Part shown: piece after piece, positions 57,994-64,000 of the stretch | How the letters are laid out: each line of letters begins with the position of its first letter | Position numbering within the stretch: position 1 is the stretch's first letter | Source: Selaginella tamariscina | Taxonomy: Eukaryota > Streptophyta > Lycopodiopsida > Selaginellales > Selaginellaceae | Direction of reading: 5' to 3' | Length of the DNA: 64,000 nucleotides | NCBI GenBank assembly: GCA_003024785.1 | Contig: PUQB01000310.1 | Location: 220,742 to 284,741 of the forward strand | Notes under the pieces: model-generated | What the model saw: the letters and a program-made list of their open reading frames with translations, nothing else | What the model was told of the DNA's origin: nothing | The model's database searches: none | Made by a program: the position numbers and the translations under genes

Positions 57994-60758
57994 ATGAGCA
58001 GCAACGGGGGGAGAAGCGTCTTCTTCAAGTCCCGCTCCTGCTCCGACACCTCCGCCTCCGCACAAGGGGCTTTGAACGTCGGTGCCCGGCAGCAGCAATC
58101 CGGTGGCATCCAACCTGGAGACATCCAGCAGCAACAACCGGCAGAGAGCAGCGGAAGGCGAGGAGGAAGAGGTTCTTCGACACGTCCGACTCGTGGAGGA
58201 TATGGGCAGCAGTATGCCGCCGGCAGGTTGCCACAGGGTCCAACAGTTAACTTAACCGAGCAATTTGCTGGTTTGGGTATTGAAGAGCAGTCTCAGACCC
58301 CGGCATCTGTGCAAAGTGTCGCTCCTCCGGCTTCTAGTAAAGCTCTCCGGTTTCCTCTCCGGCCTGGTCGAGGTCAAACTGGCACAAGATGCATTGTCAA
58401 GGTTAATCACTTCTTTGCCGAGCTCCCCGACAAGGATCTGCACCATTACGATGTAAGTACACACACACACACACATACAGATGCATACACACATGCAAAC
58501 ATACCCGCATATGTACGGGTTCTATATGTTCCTTCAGTTTTATGTATACATCGTTTGTACATGCAGATTTGCATTTACACACAACATGTAAACGCATACA
58601 TACCTACTAGATATATGAGGACACTCCACAGTTGCTTATGCCTTTGATGTTCTTTACATTTTAATACACCCACGTACGTATTCTGTATGAATATTTGAAA
58701 TGACATTCGTACAGATGTATGTAGACAGACACATTTATGCATGTATATACATGCATACAGATGTATATAGGCAGATATAGGAGATACATCTTCCGGCTTA
58801 CATTCATACATTATCCGTGCTTTGACTGTCCTTCTCATGCTTGCCCCAGGTCTGAGGTTTATATCAAACGTAGTTTCTTGCATGTATACGTGACATACAC
58901 GGGTTTCTTTGCAGGTGACAATAACACCAGAAGTCACATCGCGGGGTGTCAATCGAGCAGTAATGGAGCAGCTTGTCAAACTGCACCGGGACACATCTTT
59001 GGGTCACCGGCTTCCAGTCTACGATGGCCGGAAGAGTCTCTATACTGCTGGCCCTTTGCCTTTCCATTATAAAGACTTTCAGATCAGCCTGCCAGAGGAA
59101 GATGACGGGTGTGGCACTCCGAGGTAAATTAATTATTCACGATGGCAATATTTTCTTAGTATAATGCATGTGTATGTATGTTTTTGGAGTAAGCTATACA
59201 GATGTATGTCTATCTGCATATGCACGTTTGTATAGCTTTACACAATTGTGAGTTTTCTGCAGAAGGGATAGGCAGTTTAAAGTGGTGATAAAATTCGCTG
59301 CTCGCGCCGACCTCCATCACCTCGGACAGTTTCTCGCTGGGAAGCAGGCTGATGCTCCCCAAGAGGCTTTGCAAGTGTTGGATATTGTATTGCGCGAGCT
59401 CCCTACCCATAGGTGATATTTCATTCGCACACACACACGGGCACGCACACGCAGACATGTAAAGTTCATATATGTTTGGATCAGTCACATATAGGCGTGT
59501 GTACATTGATCCATGTGACACAGACACACGCATTGAAAACCAAAGCTAACCAATTGATAATGACAGGTATTCGCCTGTTGGACGATCGTTTTACTCCCCG
59601 GACTTAGGACGTAGACAACCGCTTGGTGACGGTTTAGAAAGCTGGAGGGGCTTTTATCAGAGCATCAGACCCACACAGATGGGTCTTTCACTTAATATTG
59701 GTATCTCTCTCTCTCTCTCTCTCTCAAACGCACACGCACACGCACGGCCCTCTTACTTTTTATGTTCATGTAGATATGTCCTCGACAGCTTTCATAGAGC
59801 CTTTACCGGTTGTTGACTTTGTCGCTAAGCTGCTTAATAAAGATATAAGCAGACCACTCTCAGATGCTGATCGCATTAAGGTGAGTTTATTTATCTCGAA
59901 GCATATCGTTAATAACAGGAGATAAATCTAATTTGCTCATTCATCCTTACTGTGCAGATTAAGAAGGCTTTACGAGGAGTTAAGGTCGAAGTTACCCACC
60001 GAGGAACAATGCGCCGCAAGTACAGAATTTCTGGCTTGACTTCTCAGCCCACTCAAGAATTACAGTAAGTTTTTATTGTTTAATATAATATGTTGCATAT
60101 ATATGTGAAATGTTTATACATGTATGCATTCCATGTCTACACATGCAAATGTAAAATCCAGTATACTTCATGGGTCTAGTTTACTGAGATCACATGTCTG
60201 TTTGTTTGTGCAGGTTTCCTGTGGACGATAGGGGCACAATGAAGTCCGTGATGGAGTATTTCCGGGATACATACCATTACACTATACGTAGCCCGTCTTT
60301 ACCTTGTTTACAAGTTGGTAATCAGGAACGTCCGAACTATTTGCCAATGGAGGTAACTTCCCGGCCCTCAGCCTCTCTCTCTCAACCATGCACTCAAACT
60401 GCGGCTCCTCTAGAAAATTTTAGACGGTTTTAATTCTTGACAGGTTTGCAAGATTGTTGAAGGGCAGCGATATACGAAGCGCTTGAATGAGCGTCAAGTC
60501 ACTGCTCTTCTTAAAGTTACTTGCCAACGTCCCAAGGAAAGAGAAATGGACATATTGCAAGTAAGATATACGTCTTGTGTGTGTGTGTAAACGCAACAAC
60601 TATTATGTACATCTGTGTTTGCATTGACTAACAGATCTTCATGTGCAGACCGTTTACCATAATGCATATCACCAGGACCCATATGCCCAGGAGTTCGGGA
60701 TCAAAATCAGTGACAGATTAGCGTTGGTAGAAGCTCGGATTCTACCGGCACCATGGGT

Positions 60759-60801
<43 letters not shown>

Positions 60802-63800
60802 ATTCTGAATCACCTTGTGTGCAGTTGAAATACCATGAAACCGGAAGGGAGAAAGACTGTTTGCCGCAAGATGGAACCTGGAACATGATGAACAAGGTAA
60901 AGGCTATCAGCTTAGTGAATACATGTGTGTGTGTGTGTGTGTGTGTGATGATACCTTTTATGGAATTGTAACTGTCTTTTGCATGATTGACTGTATTATT
61001 ATTCTTATCTTCGCAGAAAATGGTTGATGGAGGAAAGGTGAATTATTGGGCATGCATTAACTTCTCAAGGAATGTTCAAGACAACATAGCTCGTAGCTTT
61101 TGTCACGAGTTGGCTCACATGTGTGTGGTTTCTGGCATGGTGCGTTGACCTAAGTATATATATGATTGTTTATAATAAAATGCATACACACGCACACAAC
61201 CCATACGATCATGACAAAATATGCGCAAAGTAATTTTTTTTCCAGGCATTTGCTTTGGAACCGGTTGTTCCAATTCACGTTGCGCGTCCAGACCAAGTTG
61301 AGCGTGCTTTGAAAACTGTTTATCGCGAAGTTCAAAGCAAAATCAAAGGAAAAGAGTTGGAGCTATTAATTGCCATTCTGCCGGACAACAACGGATCTTT
61401 ATACGGTACTAAAATCCATACATACGAGAAACAGATACATAGATACATGTTATATAGTGTTTAAACATACATAGATATATTATATACATGTATATTTGCA
61501 TGTATAACGGCATATTAATGTAGGTGATTTGAAACGAATTTGCGAGACGGATTTGGGATTGGTTTCGCAATGCTGTCTGACAAAACACGTTTTCAAGCGT
61601 GGAAAACAGTACTTGGCTAATGTTGCTCTAAAGATAAATGTGAAGGTAAGCATGAATCAGTGTTTTTTTTTCATTTATGCACTTTCAACACACCTTTTCA
61701 TACATACAGAGCTACATGTTTATATGCAAAATATTATATCAGTACGATTACGTGAACATATATAATTGTTGGTAGAAACGGCATGTATGAACAGGTTGGT
61801 GGAACAAATACTGTGCTGGTTGATGCGATATCAAGAAGGCTTCCGTTAGTAAGTGAAACACCAACGATCATATTTGGCGCAGATGTTACACATCCTCATC
61901 CTGGAGAAGATTCTAGTCCCTCCATTGCAGCGGTACATTGAGAGAGAGAGAGAGACGGGAGTCGTGCTAAAATCATTGCATGTTTTTCTAGGTGGTGGCT
62001 TCTCAGGATTGGCCTGAAGTTACTAAGTATGCCGGCCTTGTATGTGCTCAAGCACATCGTCAAGAATTAATTCAGGACCTGTTTAAGACATGGGTGGATC
62101 CCCAGAAAGGCACAATGACTGGTGGCATGATCAGGTATAAATTACCGTGATATATACTACGATGGCATGATAATAAAAATGTTCTATAATCTCTAGTAAT
62201 AGTGATCCATTAAGGGTGTAAAAGTGCGATTTTTGTGATTTCAGGGAGCTGTTGATTTCTTTCAGAGTTGCTACAGGTTACAAGCCAGGGAGAATAATCT
62301 TCTACAGGTAAACAATCTATTACATTAAAGAATAATGGTTGGTATTAAGTTTATTTTCGCATTCGTCAACAGTATGATTATAGCTTTCAATATATGTTCT
62401 TGTACTACGTATGCTTGTGTGTTTATGTTAGTGTATGCAACTAATCTTAAGCTTATCCAGGGATGGTGTGAGCGAGGGGCAATTCTACCAAGTTTTACTC
62501 CATGAACTGGATGCAATACGAAAGGTATGTATATACAAAACTTCTGCTTTTATTGAGAATAAGATATGGAAGTGTACATATGATGATTTTAATATATCAT
62601 GTATTTTCTCTAATTAACTTGTTACAGGCCTGTGCTTCTCTTGAGCCGAACTATCAACCCCTTGTGACATTTGTGGTTGTTCAAAAACGACACCATACAA
62701 GGCTGTTTGCAAACGACCATGATGACAAAAGCAGCACTGATAAAAGTGGCAACATCCTTCCAGGTATGAGATTATGTTTTATTACTACAGTTAGTGTATC
62801 AGTACATTCACATGTAAAACTTACCACGACAAGCGAACTACCTAAGTCGAATACTTTGTTTAACGTCTAAATTAAGCGGCGCCGGCGGGGCGACCCGGCG
62901 CGCCGATCCCTCCTAATTCCAATACATAACCATATCCTATTCATATGTGATGTGTGTGTGTGTGTGTCTATGTATGTATGTATGCACACATAAGGCACTT
63001 TTATTTAGGAATTGCTGTTATAAATGTGTTTCCTTAACAGGAACTGTGGTGGATTCGAAAATCTGCCATCCAACGGAATTTGATTTTTACCTTTGTAGTC
63101 ACGCTGGGATCCAGGTAATATATAGTGCGCGGTGCATGCACACAGTTATGCATATATATTCAAATTATATTCTAGTTAAACATGCTTAAAACTATTTCTT
63201 AATACAGGGAACAAGTAGGCCGGCACATTATCACGTACTTTGGGACGAAAACAAATTCACAGCAGATGGGTTACAGTCTCTCACCAACAGCCTCTGCTAT
63301 ACTTACGCTCGTTGTACACGTTCTGTCTCAATAGGTACTATTCTAGTATGTGAATATTAACAATCCACTAGGAACATGTATACTTAACAGCAAGGTTTAT
63401 GTTATGTCTGGAAATATCCCCAGCACTATCTACGGATGTATTTGTAAACGATATATAATTGCTATTAGTATTGTCAGTTGAAAATAGTCATTTCTACACG
63501 CAGTTACACAGGAGACATGTCTTTATATGCGTACGTAGCTCTACTTAACGCCCGCGCGCGCACACAACAAAGTGTTATATGAGAGTACACTTTGTATATT
63601 GTTTTATAACTGACATTTAACTTTTTGACAGTGCCCCCTGCTTATTATGCTCATTTAGCAGCGTTTAGAGCGAGATTTTACATGGAACCAGACGCATCCG
63701 AGGCCGGATCCGTAAACAGGACCTTGGCTCCCCGATCTACCCGCACGGACGGCTCCATCAGGCCGCTACCTGCACTCAAGGACAAGGTTAAGAAGGTCAT

Positions 63801-63813
63801 GTTCTACTGCTAA
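57994..63813 (+). CDS. AGO1: Argonaute AGO1-clade protein, 21 exons, complete
   Basis: Exons: 57994-58452, 58915-59123, 59263-59412, 59567-59700, 59774-59880, 59958-60064, 60214-60352, 60444-60560, 60649-60756, 60825-60896, 61017-61139, 61246-61405, 61524-61645, 61795-61932, 61992-62134, 62245-62307, 62461-62524, 62628-62763, 63041-63114, 63208-63334, 63632-63813. They sum to 2934 bases, 977 aa in one frame. A Gln/Gly/Arg-rich N-terminus is followed by the N domain ([20 protein letters not shown]), linker 1 ([20 protein letters not shown]), PAZ ([17 protein letters not shown]...YRISGLTSQ), MID ([20 protein letters not shown]) and PIWI ([43 protein letters not shown]), so the slicer Asp, Asp and His are kept. 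The C-terminus is the AGO1-like KKVMFYC. It is the effector of miRNA-guided RNA cleavage. An alternative ATG at 57963 is out of frame. Most introns carry TG/CA/CT repeats. Confidence 0.95.
62875..62913. other. GC-rich island inside AGO1 intron 18
   Basis: About 39 bases almost wholly G/C (gcggcgccggcggggcgac...cggcgcgcc) in an otherwise A/T-rich intron, about 130 bases before the exon-19 acceptor. It contains ggcgcc and ggcgcgcc palindromes. No function recognised. Confidence 0.6.
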
Positions 63814-64000
63814 CAGGGGAGTATTTATTAACTAGCATTTAACTTAATTCGTGTATGTAATACTAGTTTTACTGTTAATGAACTATTAAATTATTGCTCC
63901 AATTTTATTTCATATCATGTATGTCTCATTACTACTGTTATAAATGAATTAATATATTGCTAAACCGATTGCTCTTCATACAACAGACACGCACGCACGC

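Noticed and set aside
57994..58452. miR168 target site in the AGO1 first exon
   Set aside because: I looked for a match around the N-terminal coding region and the [15 protein letters not shown] blocks and saw no convincing complement; absence fits a lineage without this circuit, but I cannot compute a full search.

Overview
The window is nuclear DNA from a land plant. It carries plant-specific families (an AGO1-type Argonaute, a long PPR protein, a chloroplast RETICULATA-related protein, a G-type lectin receptor kinase, an acyl-ACP thioesterase fragment, a UDP-rhamnose synthase pseudogene). Many introns are only about 47-60 bases, while others are longer and consist largely of (TG/CA)n, (TA)n or (CT)n. 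The very short introns and the PPR protein built mostly from 31-residue S-type repeats suggest a lycophyte such as Selaginella; this is an inference, since no organelle or rRNA marker is present.

Layout. (1) 1-7.5 kb: two divergent genes. On the minus strand is a multi-exon gene, cut by the window edge, with a ParB/sulfiredoxin-like domain and, far downstream, a DPP motif in the context of amino-methyltransferase motif IV. On the plus strand is a decayed MULE/FAR1-type transposase (GCM1/WRKY-like zinc module, D-D-E core, SWIM finger). The intergenic space holds a nested palindrome, and heat-shock-element-like arrays lie just 3' of the transposase. (2) 7.5-16.5 kb: a graveyard of broken conserved genes: an acyl-ACP thioesterase fragment, an ArgJ pseudogene and a TPR-protein pseudogene. 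(3) 16.8-45.7 kb: a complex segmental duplication. An F-box gene family, a G-lectin receptor kinase and two tandem acid lipases occur as a better right-hand set (34.9-45.7 kb) and a mostly degraded left-hand set (17.5-32.3 kb), in direct and inverted orientation. A rearranged UDP-rhamnose synthase pseudogene and an RG-rich gene lie within it. (4) 46-64 kb: more ordinary gene space: a lipid-transfer protein, a histidine-phosphatase-like gene, a MITE between direct repeats, a RETICULATA-RELATED (ChaN + DUF3411) gene, a PPR gene and a complete 21-exon AGO1 gene.

Genes that read cleanly end to end are the receptor kinase (837 aa, single exon), lipase B (384 aa, 8 exons) and AGO1 (977 aa, 21 exons). 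Several other genes, well conserved otherwise, carry single-base frameshifts. These may be real decay or indel errors of the assembly; both readings are kept open. The most unusual item is the ParB-like/methyltransferase-like gene paired head to head with a transposase, which may be two genes of one transposon.
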